Assembly: GCF_949987535.1 (NCBI RefSeq) | Contig: NC_080079.1 | Span: 1,364,001 to 1,428,000, forward strand | Direction: 5' to 3' | Origin: Balaenoptera acutorostrata | Taxonomy: Eukaryota > Chordata > Mammalia > Artiodactyla > Balaenopteridae | DNA length: 64,000 bases | In this document: piece by piece, positions 11,201 through 21,230 of the stretch | How positions within the stretch are numbered: the first letter of the stretch is position 1 | Layout: each line of letters begins with the position of its first letter | The notes under the pieces: model-generated | What the model saw: the letters and a program-made list of their open reading frames with translations, nothing else | The model's database searches: none | What the model was told of the DNA's origin: nothing | Made by a program: the position numbers and the translations under genes

Positions 11201-11719
11201 GAGGGGCACTGGCAGCCCCAGGTGGAGATGCCAGGGGCCCAGGAAAGACATCATTTGGGCAACTAGATGTGAAGTGATGGCTGTTACATCCCGAGTCCAA
11301 GCACAGAGTCTGGTGTTTTCCTCCAGACCGTGAGCAGCTTGAGGGGCCAGTGGGCCCTTGTTTCTCCACTTCTGTGCTGGTGGGTACAGAGGACCCCTAA
11401 GTAAGGCCCCGCCTGTGGGCCTGGAGTCCCACAGTCTCCCCTGGGCTTGGCGTGTGGAAGGTGGTCATAAAACACTGGGGGACAGGAGCGAGCCTTGCAC
11501 GGACCCTGGGCCCAGAGGCTGAGCTGTGAACGGCGGTGACGTTTGGTGGGCTTATCTGCCCACCCACTGGACCTCGCCTTGGTTAGACTTGGCCTGTGAG
11601 GAGCTTTAACCTCTGCAGCTGAACGAGTGATCGAGTGATGGATGTCCCACGTCATAAACACGTGATGCCCGCGAGCGCTCTGTAATCTCACCAGAGTTCC
11701 TGTGATGAAGCCATAGCTC
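8217..11719. other. GC-rich unique sequence, no gene seen
   Basis: This is dense G+C-rich DNA with many overlapping open frames on both strands and no recognisable domain, repeat or conserved splice pattern. A 10-bp unit is doubled at 8449-8471 (ggcaccggtg). The 'gctttagagatgaggacaca' stretch at 9972 is faintly like the core of a reversed MIR but too short to call. Confidence 0.5.
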
Positions 11720-11990
11720 CTTACATTTTACTACCTTCCTCTACCATCTCTCAGTCATCTGATATTCCAAATACACAGTTTTCAAATAGGCTTCAGAAAT
11801 GTCTATCACAGGACCTGAAGGTTCATTTCTCTGTAATTTGGATCTCAGTTTGTGTTCAACATTTTAACGCTTGTGATTTTTAGATCAGTATATCAGAGTG
11901 GAGGGGAAAATATTCAGTAATTGATTTGGAAAAACGAGACTCCGTAAATAATATAAATAACAATACATGAGTAATTTGGGTACATTTGTA
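11720..11990. promoter_or_regulatory. AT-rich repeat-free island, possible conserved element
   Basis: An abrupt change from GC-rich DNA to about 65% A+T without low-complexity runs or known repeats. It includes 'gtaattgatttgg' near 11917. Such islands in GC-rich mammalian DNA often mark conserved noncoding elements. This is inference only. Confidence 0.25.
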
Positions 11991-13214
11991 GAATACAGAG
12001 CACTCGCGTGCTGGCTGGGAATGGCGTCCCATCGTTGCCGTTAGTTGGACACATAATTACAAGTGTCCAAGGCGGCTGGTGTGCTGAGTCTGGGCCGTTG
12101 GGCCACTTGACCGGCCACACGTTCAACAGCAGCGGAGTTTGCCTGCGGACACGGGAAGGTGCAGGTGAGTCCAAACGCTCTGATGTTGGGAGTTGCTCCG
12201 CCTCATCCTTAAGAGCGCAAGTGTTCGTGAAGAGCGATCGTCCTTGGCCAGGTCTCCACCTGCTGGGCAGCGCTTCTGTCTCTGCTTCTCAGCCTGACTG
12301 CTTCCCTCCGTGCTGGGGTCCCCAAGCACACAACCCGCTGGACCACCATCTTACTCCATGGTAACTCACTTAGCAGTGTTTCTATATGAAGGTGAATGAG
12401 CATATTATACACAGAGTGAAATACGGTATCGGAATTAAAAAACCGTGAATAAAACTTGTACGATACTTTCTGTGCGCGGCGGGCAGTCCCAGGTCACACC
12501 CCAGATCGCTGCTGGCGTGGTGAGTTCACTTGCCTCTGAATTTGGAGAAAGTTCAAGCAGCCCTGGGTTAGGTGCCATTCTACCTGGCGTGGTCTCCCTG
12601 GTATGGGCCCTGTCATTTCTCCCTGGGCGGTCGTGGGCCCTGCGCCGGGCGGGCCTGCCCCTGCCCCTGCCCCTCTCCTTCCCTCCCACCAGCCAGGAGG
12701 AAGTCCCCGGGTTCAGCCACTCAGGCCTTTGGTGGTGCTATTTGGAGATGTGACTGCCTGAGTGTGTTGGAACTTTTGTCTGGGAATTGGTTTGGATTTT
12801 AGTCTTAGGGCTCATTTTTACCTCTTAACAATGATCTCCGTGTCATATATGGGGGAAGAGAGAAGCAGTATTATTGAGAATGAACAGAGCTGTGGAAAGA
12901 GCCCGGCGAGCTGCACCCTGGAGACCCGAGGGGCCCCTGCAGAGCTCCCCACCCTGGACCTCTCGGGGACATGGCTGATTGAAGGGGGGGAGGGCAGCTC
13001 TTTAAAAATGCTGCTCTCAGATGAGCCCGCTGGTCATCAATAGGAAAGATGGACATGGACACCCGAGCCTCAGAACCCCGGGACCTGTCAAATCACCGTG
13101 TTGTCTTTCCCCTTTCTGCGACCCCCTCCTTCTCTCCCACCCCGGGGTCTAGCGTGAGGCCCATCCACTTACCTCCCCTACCCCCCTGGCACAGGGCTTT
13201 GCAGGTAATGGCCC
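11991..13214. other. Unique sequence, no gene seen
   Basis: Mixed-composition unique DNA. A short CCTGCC-type run lies at 12653-12675 (cctgcccctgcccctgcccc). No exon, RNA gene or repeat can be supported. Confidence 0.5.
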
Positions 13215-13500
13215 CCCATGTATATCACCAGAGATCAAATATGCTTTGGACAGCATTAAATGTTCATCAGCTCTGACTTCTAAAATATTTGTTAAATTAG
13301 CAGCAGTTCAGTTTTTTCCCTTGAATGGACTAAGGGCCCGTGTTGATTTATTTAGTCTGTACAACATAATTGCAAGGTAAGGTCTTAAATACAGCTTATT
13401 AACACTTTTAATAGGAGGCAAAAACAGAAAATTTCAACTGAGATAGAATTCTGGCATAATAATAAAAGCAATTATGAAGGCTTTAGGAGGTGAAAAGTCA
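13215..13500. promoter_or_regulatory. AT-rich repeat-free island, possible conserved element
   Basis: AT-rich, non-repetitive text with homeodomain/POU-like words ('cataattgcaagg', 'gcaattatgaagg', 'gttaaattagcag'). There are no open frames or repeats. Its resemblance to developmental enhancers is an inference from motif texture. Confidence 0.28.
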
Positions 13501-13922
13501 ACTCCATGCCTTAAATGGATAATGCTGCAGCTTTATTTAGTAGATGTGGATTTATGTCATCTGAGCGTACGCCCCAGCAGGGGGGCGGAAGTGTCATTCT
13601 CTCCGGCCAGCCTTCTCAAGCTGCCCTCTGTTTTCCTGGGACACCAACATGGCTATGGTTTCATTCGCTGCTTACACACTGGGGGATATTCCAGAAACAT
13701 CCCCTGAGCATGTGGGCAGAAAGGGGGAGCTCTCTGGAGTTTTTCCTCTTGCTTCTGGAATTGCTCAATTCTTAGGGGCCACTGAGTAGATGTGAAGTAA
13801 TTGATCCTTGAGGTGACCTTGATACCCAGACTGGGAGGGTGTGGCCTGGAGGTGAGAATCAGAGTTTTACACCTAGGAGAACTCTGTAAATAGAATTTCA
13901 TGCCAAGATGGAATGTTCTAGG
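13501..13922. other. Unique sequence, no gene seen
   Basis: No recognisable feature. The 77- and 86-codon frames overlap each other and lack domains. Confidence 0.5.
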
Positions 13923-14078
13923 TCTGCACTGTCCAGTACAGTTGCCACTAGCGACTGTTGAAATGGTGTTATTGAAATGTGGCTAGTGTGGCTGAAGAAC
14001 TGAGTTTTAAATTTTATTTAATTTTAGCTAATTTAAGTGAACTAGCTTATGTGTCTAATGGTTACCGTATTGGGTGAT
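13923..14078. mobile_element. hAT/MER1-type short DNA transposon relic
   Basis: The text 'ctgcactgtccagtacag' at the left end and 'ttaccgtattgggtgat' at the right end are decayed inverted ends of an old nonautonomous hAT-Charlie-like element. Between them lie 'gccactagcgac', 'gaaatgtggctagtgtggct' and 'ttttaaattttatttaat'. The subfamily was not assigned. Confidence 0.7.
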
Positions 14079-15126
14079 ATACTCTAGTAGGTGGCCTAGA
14101 GCTCATCCCTCTCTTTACAGAAGGGCAAGGAGCCTCTGGGGCAGCTGGTCTGCATTTCCACCTCCAGTGAGGGTCCAGCCACTGCTGTGCCTGCTGGGAG
14201 AATCCCAGGATCACGGGAGGGTCAGGCCATCGCTGTGCATGCCGAGGCCGCCTGGGGCATGCTGGGAGAATCCGGCTGCCCTGAAGGGTTCGCGGGGGTC
14301 AGGTGGCACCGTATGGCTGCCGCCCCCTCTTGGCAAGCCCGTCTTTCTCCTGTTGTCCGCCCCTCCCCTAAATCTTCTCACGACCATTAATGTAGGTTTA
14401 GGACAGAATTCACAATGATTATTATCAGGGAGCCTCTGGGGACGCCTATCCCCATTTGTCCTCAGCTTCTCAAGAAACCCAGAGCCCTTTCTTCCCCAAG
14501 CCTCAGGGTAGCAATGGCGCTGCTCTGTGTGGGAAGATGGGGAAGCCAATCCATCTACCAGGCCTTAGGACTCAAAGACCTCCTTGGAAGGCTTTTTGCT
14601 GTTCGTCTATTTTTATATCACTTATGGTAAAGGTCTTTAAAGAGTCCAAATGAGTCTCCTGCTTAGATCTTCAGGCTGAGTACAGAACCTCTTCAACCTC
14701 TCAGAGAGAGACTTTTTCAGATCCCAAAACACCCCCTGTCCCCTTGTGTAAAAGGGCAACCTGGGCCCCGCCCTGGGCCTTGGGGCTCTAGGTCTGCTCT
14801 GTGGCCTTAAAGGACACAGGATCTGCTGAGTCACAGAGCAAAAGCTCTCACAGAGTCTGTTTTGCCTCAATCTCAAAATGTGGTGGGTTATAAATTTGGG
14901 ACAGTTTCAGTATAATCAAGTTAAAATTTTAGTTTATTATTGTTAGAGCATAAAATGATATTCATTCTTTCCCGTGGTCAGCTTGAAAAGTGCTTTCTCA
15001 GGTCTCAGGGGGTTTGGGCACAGCCTATGATGACCCACGCCTCCAGGCATCCTCCCTTCCCAGGCCCGGGCAGTGCCGCTCACAGCCTTCTGAGCTTCTG
15101 TATTTGTCTTGTCAGACTAGTTGGGC
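14079..15126. other. Unique sequence, no gene seen
   Basis: No exon or repeat can be supported. A short AT-rich stretch at 14375-14430 ('cattaatgtagg', 'aatgattattatc') and another at 14880-14970 are the only departures from the background. Confidence 0.5.
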
Positions 15127-15660
15127 TGCTGTCTTGATACTGACAGCATTCTTGGCCTTCCCCAATCAATAGAAATTGATAAGAGGCCAGACAAGAAATT
15201 CAGACAAGGCTTTATTGGGGCCCCTGCTGCAGCAGGGCAGAGTGAGAATGACAGGTTCCCTTGCTCGCCGCCCAAGGCGGGGCGAGCTGCTTCCTCATAT
15301 GCGGCGAGGGTAGGGCTGTGTCCAGGGGTCGGGCCGGAGGGGTGGCGTCGGTGGTCTGCCCATCCCTTTGGTGCTGTGTGCAGGGGGCATGCGCAGGACC
15401 CTGTTTTTGCTCCTGACCCCCTGCTTTTGCGCCCAGCTCTTCAGAAGTGGCAGTTGGGCTTTTTTGGTCTTTTTGTACCTTTTGTCCAGAATTTGCCCCA
15501 ACTGCACGTGACGCAGTTATTTTTAGTCCCTTATAGTTTTTTTGTATTTTGTTGCTCTAGGAGAGGTTTGTCCAGGTGCAAGCACTGCAGCAAATGGTCC
15601 CAGGTCCCAGCCTGTCTCAGTCTGTCCAGGCTGGTCTAGGGGCTGTCAAGGAACCTACCT
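15127..15660 (-). mobile_element. Endogenous-retrovirus-type solo LTR, antisense
   Basis: On the minus strand an LTR-like polyadenylation region reads CCAATAAAGC (plus-strand 15208-15217, gctttattgg). It is followed by a U5-like stretch toward 15127 and preceded by a GC-rich U3/R-like part. The layout matches an artiodactyl ERV LTR I recognise by its 'cccctgctgcagcaggg' and 'cttttgcgcccagctcttca' blocks. No gag, pol or env remnants flank it, so it is likely a solo LTR. Exact ends and target duplication are uncertain. Confidence 0.65.
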
Positions 15661-15663
15661 TGA

Positions 15664-16655
15664 ACTTTTTAAAAGTACATTTTATTTTTACTTTTACTTT
15701 TTAAAAATTGTGGTGAATATGTGTAACATAAAACTTACCATTTTAACTCTTTTCAAGTGTACAGTTCAGTGGCATTAAAGTATATTCATAATGTTGTATA
15801 ACCATTGCCACCCTCCATCTTGGGAACTTTCTCATCGTCCCAAACAGAAACTCTGTCCGCATTAAACACTAACTCCCTACCCCTTCCCTGAGCCCCTGGC
15901 AACCTCAAATCTACTTTTCTATCTCTATGAATCTGGCTAATCTGTGTACCTTATATAAGTGTAATCACACATTATCACTGGCTGAACTCATTTAGCTTGA
16001 TGTTCTCCAGGTTCATCCATGTTGTAGCCTGTGTCAGAATCTCCTTCCTTTAGAGGCTGAATAACATTCTATTACGTGGATGGACCACATTTTGCTTCTC
16101 TGCTCATCCATTGATGGATTGGATTCTTTCCACCTTTTGGTGAGTGTGAATCATGCCACTATGAACATGAGTCTACAAATATTGGGTTGGCCAAACAGTT
16201 TGTTTGGGTTTTTCCGTAACATCTTACAGAAAAACCTGAACAAAATTTTTGGCCAACCCAATACCTGTTTGAGTCTTTGCTTTCAATCCTTTTGGGTCTA
16301 TACTCAGAAGTGGAGCTGCTGGTTCATATGGTAATTCCATTTTTGATTTTTTTGAATAACTGCCCTACTGTTTTCCAAGGCGGCTGCACAATTTTACATT
16401 CTTGACAATAATGCACAAAGGTTCCAATTTTGCCACACCTGCTAAAACTTGTTTTCTGTCTTTTTTTTTTTTTTATTATAGCCATTCTAATGAGTATCTC
16501 ATCGTGGCTTTGATTTGCATTTCCCTAATAATGAGTGATGTTGAGCATCCTTTCATGTACTTATTTGCTATTGGTCTATCTTTTTTTTTTGGAGAAATGT
16601 CTATTTGAGACTTTTGCTCACTTTTGAATTGGTTTGTGTAGTTTTTTTGTTGTCG
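15664..16655 (-). mobile_element. L1M-type L1 3' end, antisense, interrupted by a mariner-like MITE
   Basis: The plus strand carries the reverse complement of old L1 ORF2-end and 3' UTR text: 'gttcatccatgttgtagcc', 'aataacattctattacgtgg', 'cagaagtggagctgctggtt', 'ttttccaaggcggctgcac' and 'tctcatcgtggctttgattt'. It is diverged and frame-broken. The copy is split by an 80-bp palindromic element at 16182-16261. Confidence 0.92.
16180..16263. mobile_element. 80-bp mariner-derived palindromic MITE with TA duplication
   Basis: The body 16182-16261 begins TTGGGTTGGCCAAA and ends TTTGGCCAACCCAA. The two halves are near-perfect inverted repeats meeting around 'ttttccgtaacatcttacag'. TA dinucleotides flank it at 16180-16181 and 16262-16263, the expected Tc1/mariner target duplication. 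The element matches the short mariner palindromes common in cetartiodactyl genomes. It has no coding capacity. It lies inside an older L1 copy and therefore postdates it. Confidence 0.93.
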
Positions 16656-17299
16656 ACCCACCTTAAACTCCAAACCCACTTGGAAACCTACACTGTAGTC
16701 CTTGCACCAGTAAGAAATCAGGGCCAGTATTTCTCATTTAAGTCGATAAATACTTGGGGAGTAACAAGGGCTGGGGCTGTTTGAGGACAGATACTCTGTC
16801 ACAGATTGTGTGGATGCTTGGCCTCAGGCTAACGAGGTGGCCTGGCTCTGTTCAGAAGAAGAAACCAGAAAGGCCTCCTCTCTGCAGTCAGAGAGGATAA
16901 CTTCCTGTAGTGTCCCAAACTTCAAGAAAAGCATTTGGCTGATGGAATGGGAGTCATTGGTGTCCTTTTACTGCGGGGAAGATCAAATCCCAACCTAATT
17001 ATTTGTAAAAGTGATTTTTTCCCCTGAAAATAGCCAGCTTTTAATAATTGGTGTGAGAGGCACAGTCCGTGCACACAAATGGGGGTGATGGAGAGATGCC
17101 CGCCTAACCGGCCAGCGCCCACGGCAACCCGGACGTATCCAAAGTGGGGGTACCGTGGGCTGGCGGGGAATGAAAATGGGGAACACTGAAACGAGTGATC
17201 CTGGGTCATTATTTAACTGGGGGAGAGACTGGGGAGCTAATAACAGCTCCAGGAAGAGGATTTAACGAGGACCGAAAAGGCAAGAATTCATGCAAAGGT
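16656..17299. other. Unique sequence, no gene seen
   Basis: No repeat or gene recognised. The small frames at 16810-16998 and 16922-17209 lie on opposite strands and lack domains. Confidence 0.5.
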
Positions 17300-17455
17300 C
17301 AGCAAAACGATGTAAAGTCACCTGGAGTTTTTAATGAGCTCTGGCATCCCGACCTGCTCTGCTCAGAAGCACTTTGCAATTATGGAATACGGGTGGTTAA
17401 TTTGATAAGGAATAGTGATAATAATCACCCCAATGTTTATTTAGTTCTTGGCGAT
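17300..17455. promoter_or_regulatory. AT-rich repeat-free island, possible conserved element
   Basis: Contains 'ttttaatgagctctgg', 'tttgcaattatgg', 'ggttaatttgataagg' and 'gtgataataatcacc', the last a near-palindrome. Motif texture is homeodomain-like, and there is no repeat or frame. Enhancer identity is inference. Confidence 0.28.
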
Positions 17456-18654
17456 TGAGGAAGCCCTCTCCCATACATTCCGTTTGACACTCCCCAACGC
17501 CTGGGGGTGGGTGCCTCGGCCAGCCTGGCCCCGTGAGGCCTGCCCAGGACCTGGGCCCGAGGGCCGGGGACGCACAGGCAGCCTGGCCCCTCCTCCAGGT
17601 CGGGTGGCCGACGAGACCTCAAGTGTGGTCCCCTCTTTGTCATCCTCCTGGCTCTGCCCAGCTCGCCCCTCCCCTGTGGCCACCGTGGGGTGCCCGACGA
17701 GTACCCACAGAAGACACAGCCTGGAGGCCACCCCCCCCCCCCATGCTTCCCACAAGCCTTTCCCCAAGAGAGAAGGATGGAGGGAGCCCCTGGCTCAGTG
17801 TCTTGGTCAGCCAGTCGCCATTCAGCCAGGCCGCATGGCGTGGCCCTGGAGGAAGGGGGATCGCGGGAGCCCAGACTTCACAAACGCCTTCCAACAGAGC
17901 AGCTTCAGTCGGGAAGGTTATTTATTTTGGGGGGAAGGTTATTTTTTTGAAAAGACTGAATCTTATCAGTGTCTTTTGGCGACACTTGAGCAAGAATGGA
18001 AGCCCGTAGGTGTTTTTTGGTGGATTCGGAGAGAAGCCATTTCAGAGAGTGACTCTTCTGTGTCCTTATCAGCCCTGTTACAGACTCAAGTCACCCTCCA
18101 GATGGAAGGCAGGGGCTCCTTCCACGGCTGGAGGATGCTGGCCCTCTCCTCGGGCCCCCCCACCTGGCAGGTGCGTACTGAGGTGGTGACTTGGGTAACA
18201 GGCAGGGTGCCCGTGCCAGCTGCATGGAAGGCTGCCCCGGGCTCCCGGCCTACCCAGGGTCCTCCCAGCCGCACAGCCCTGACAGCAGTGCCTTCCTGGC
18301 TCCCATCGTCCACAGAGCTGGGGAGTGGCCTCTGCTCCTTCTTGGCCTCGGGACACAAGGGTCGCAGTGGTGTCCTGTGTGTGTGTATCAGTGACAGCCA
18401 GCTTCAGAGAATCAGAGGCAGCTCAGCCTCCTGGGGACACTGAGCTGTCCCTCTGCCCCTCTCCAGAATGGGCGCGACTCCCTGGCCTTGTAGCCGAAGG
18501 CTCGGTCCTGGCTGTAACCTGCCTGGGGGCCACGTATCTTAAAGACATTTATTTATCAACATCCCCAACTGCACGTCTACACAGATGAGTTACTGCAGTA
18601 GCTGGGAAGCTGCCATCCACAGGAGGACAACCCTACCCTCCCGCCTTCCTAAGC
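17456..18654. other. GC-rich unique sequence with a long chance frame
   Basis: A 331-codon plus-strand frame (17448-18443) and several shorter frames on both strands overlap here. The long frame has no recognisable domain, signal peptide or repeat, and it runs through a poly-C tract (about 17731-17743). I regard it as a stop-poor GC frame. No splice-consistent exon was found. Confidence 0.5.
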
Positions 18655-18910
18655 GGTCAGCTTAGCTAATTTTCATGCGTAATTTTAATTTAATTTCTTT
18701 AAATTATAGATACAACTTTGAATCCTGCTTTCCCCCATATTTTAAAAATCTTTTTGATCATCGTTTTCAACAACAGCCTAATGTCCTGCTCCTGCCCCAT
18801 CGGAGGGCACTTGAGCGGCCCCCAGTGTTCCCCGGGTCCCCACGCGTCAGTATAGGGATATATTTATGCAAAAACATTGTGAATATTTAGCGTCAGTTCT
18901 TTAGATTTCA
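18655..18910. promoter_or_regulatory. AT-rich repeat-free island, possible conserved element
   Basis: Contains 'ttagctaattttcatgcgtaa', shortened here to the core gctaattttcatgc, an octamer/homeodomain-like composite, followed by runs of 'aattttaatttaattt'. No known repeat was recognised. Function is inferred only. Confidence 0.27.
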
Positions 18911-19044
18911 TTCTCGGTAATGCAAGAAATGGGTCAATGGAGGTTGTTTTTTCTTAAATCTTGCTTGAATTTGAAACTCCTCTTTCTTTTAGTGCCAGGT
19001 ACCAGGGGAGGGGTCACGGGGGCCTTTGCTTCACATCATTCTGT

Positions 19045-19080
19045 TAACTCATTCGTTCATTCATTCACTCATTCATTCCC
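19045..19080. repeat. (ATTC)n simple repeat
   Basis: 'cattcgttcattcattcact' followed by further CATT units: a short degenerate tetranucleotide tract. Confidence 0.8.
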
Positions 19081-19764
19081 ACCTTACAGGGAACCGTCAG
19101 ACCAGGGGGACAGCCCGGAGGGGGAGGGAAGCAGGGCCCAGGCATCGCACCCTCTTGTCTGGGCGGGGTGCTGGGATCCTGCACCGGCCTCTTGGGCCGC
19201 GGGCGTGGGCTCCTGGCGGCTCCTGGCGGATGAGGGCGGCCTCGGGGTGGGTGTGGGACCCTGAGGGTCCTGCCCCTCCTGGGCTTTGGGGACGGCCTGC
19301 CGTTCGCCCCGTGGGCAGCAGAGGGCAATGTTCCGACGCGGATGGCGGGAGCTCCCGCGACCAGGCCGGCTTCGCTCTGTTAACTGCTCTGGGTCAGAGC
19401 TGGAGGGGAGAGGTTCTCAGTACACGTGTTCCCTGAACGTCCCTTAACTAAATCAAAGCTTGATGTGAAGTGGAAAAGTCGTTTCATACCTGACATGAAT
19501 ATAGGTTTCCAGCCCAACCTTCAGACGCTGAGGAATGAAGCCGTCTCCTTTTGGAATGAGGACCCCCGAAATCAGGCATCGTGCGATGGGTTAAGTGCGG
19601 ATCACCCAAGGACATCTGTCCAGACCTGACTGACACATGCGCTTGCAAAATAAATTTGTAAAACCTAAATCTATTTCACACATGGATAATCCATAATAAA
19701 TTGCCAAGAAAATGGCTACATCTTCAGCACTGATGGAAGGGACAACTTTCCCCAAAGTCTGACG
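19081..19764. other. Unique sequence, GC-rich then AT-rich; no gene seen
   Basis: 19100-19400 is GC-rich with scattered CpG. 19620-19740 is AT-rich. No exon or repeat can be supported. Confidence 0.5.
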
Positions 19765-19915
19765 CGAGCGCCGAGCTCTGTCCTTCCCTTCCTCTCTCCC
19801 TCCTTCTGGCTGGTCTTCAACTCCTCTTCCTCATTCTTCTCATTCATCTTCACATCCTCTTTGCCGGGGATTTTTCTTCCTATCTCTCTCCCCTCCCTCT
19901 GCCCCACATTTTAAA
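19765..19915. repeat. Polypyrimidine (CT-rich) tract
   Basis: About 150 bp with a strongly C/T-biased plus strand ('cttcccttcctctctccctc' and similar), slightly interrupted. It is homopurine on the other strand, so a mirror/triplex-prone or degenerate (CT)n tract. Confidence 0.7.
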
Positions 19916-20599
19916 TCCCTGCATTTATTACAACGTGGAACTGGTTCCTTTTCTCTAGGAAGTGGTTGTCAAATGAGATTTTTTCCCCCCCTTTTGTGAT
20001 TTAAACTTTAAAACAATGTATTTATGTACTTTATTTTTTGGCCTCCGACTCAGAACTTTTTTTTAAAGCACCAAGTTGCTGTTCACACGTGTGCAACCGT
20101 CACGGTTGGCACTTTCCTGAGAGAAGGTTTCCTTTGATGAAGAAAGGAAGTTTCCCACCTGTGCTCTGGAAAGCATCTGTGCTAGAAAGTACCGTGAAAG
20201 ATCACTTTGTATATTTCCCTGCCAGTAAAATACTCAGACTAAAAACGTACCTAATACAGTTAATGGTAGGTGTCTAGATTGGCTACTTTGCTAATGTATT
20301 CCAATACCTGCCCCTCGTTTTCAGTGGCTTAAAGAAATTTTGTAATTTTATTGATTTGTTTTCTGATTTTCTGACTATATCTGCCCTATAGGAACGATTT
20401 TATGTATTCGGCTTTAATTGCATTTTCCTAGTACTACGACAGGCATATCCACGAGATAATCCATCCAGAAAATTTACGTGATTTTCCAGTTCTTTCCTAC
20501 TTGATAATGGCTAATTTATCCGCCCCCCCCATTTTATTTCCTTCATTGCTTCTTTTGTCCCAACAAGCTCTCAAATTTAATTTTAAATACCTATTGGAA
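19916..20599. promoter_or_regulatory. AT-rich repeat-free island, possible conserved element
   Basis: Long AT-rich, non-repetitive stretch, strongest at 20220-20580: 'ggctttaattgcattttcc', 'gataatggctaatttatcc', 'taattttattgatttg'. It ends at a C-run (20523-20530) before the L1 tail. It could be a conserved enhancer; only alignment would tell. Confidence 0.28.
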
Positions 20600-21230
20600 T
20601 AACAGAAAACTTTCCAGTTGAAAACATAGGAGGATATCTTTATGACCTTGGATTTGGTAAAAACTTCTTAGGTACGATATGAAAATCACAGACCATAAAA
20701 GAAAAAGGCCAGTAAAGTGAACTTCATCAAAATTAAAAACTTCTTCTCTGTGAAAGATGCTGTTAAGAAAAGGAAAAAGCAAGCCACAAACTGGGAAAAA
20801 AAATCTTTTCAAATCATGTATCTGAAAAAGTTACCTTCACTTAACCTGTCCACGAATATTTAGAGTGGTTTTATTCGTAACTGCCCCAAACAAGGAACAA
20901 CCCAAATGCCCTTCGACTGGCGAGCGGATGAGCAGACTGTGGCCTGTCTGTGCGAAGGACCGTCACACAGCAGGAAAGGGCGACAGACCGAAGCCACACA
21001 GCGCCATGGACAAACCCGAAGGATGTCACGTGAACCGAAAGAAACCAGATTAAAAATGCAATGATTCTATTCATACGACATCCAGGAAAAGAAAAATCAA
21101 GAGGAACAGAAATTAGACCAGTGGTTGCCAGGGGTTGAAGGTGGGCAGAGGGTTGATTAAAGACTCCGCAGGAGGAAATTTTCGGGGTGATGGAAATGTC
21201 CTGTATTTTGACTGTGGTGGTTCTGTAGGG
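20600..21230 (+). mobile_element. L1M-type L1 3' fragment
   Basis: Decayed ORF2-end text on the plus strand: 'acttcatcaaaattaaaaac', 'acaaactgggaaaaaaa', 'caacccaaatgcccttcgac', 'gaccagtggttgccaggggt' and 'atggaaatgtcctgtatttt'. The C-terminal part of a 366-codon minus-strand frame (20871-21971) is the antisense of this fragment. Internal deletion near 20830 is likely, because L1 text jumps forward there. Confidence 0.85.

Noticed and set aside
12762..13043. Possible exon with charged reading near 12830-12900
   Set aside because: No acceptor or donor in a consistent phase, and the frame continues into GC-rich noise.
17448..18443. 331-codon plus-strand open frame
   Set aside because: Stop-poor GC-rich DNA with overlapping frames on both strands. 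It runs through a poly-C tract and has no recognisable domain or signal.
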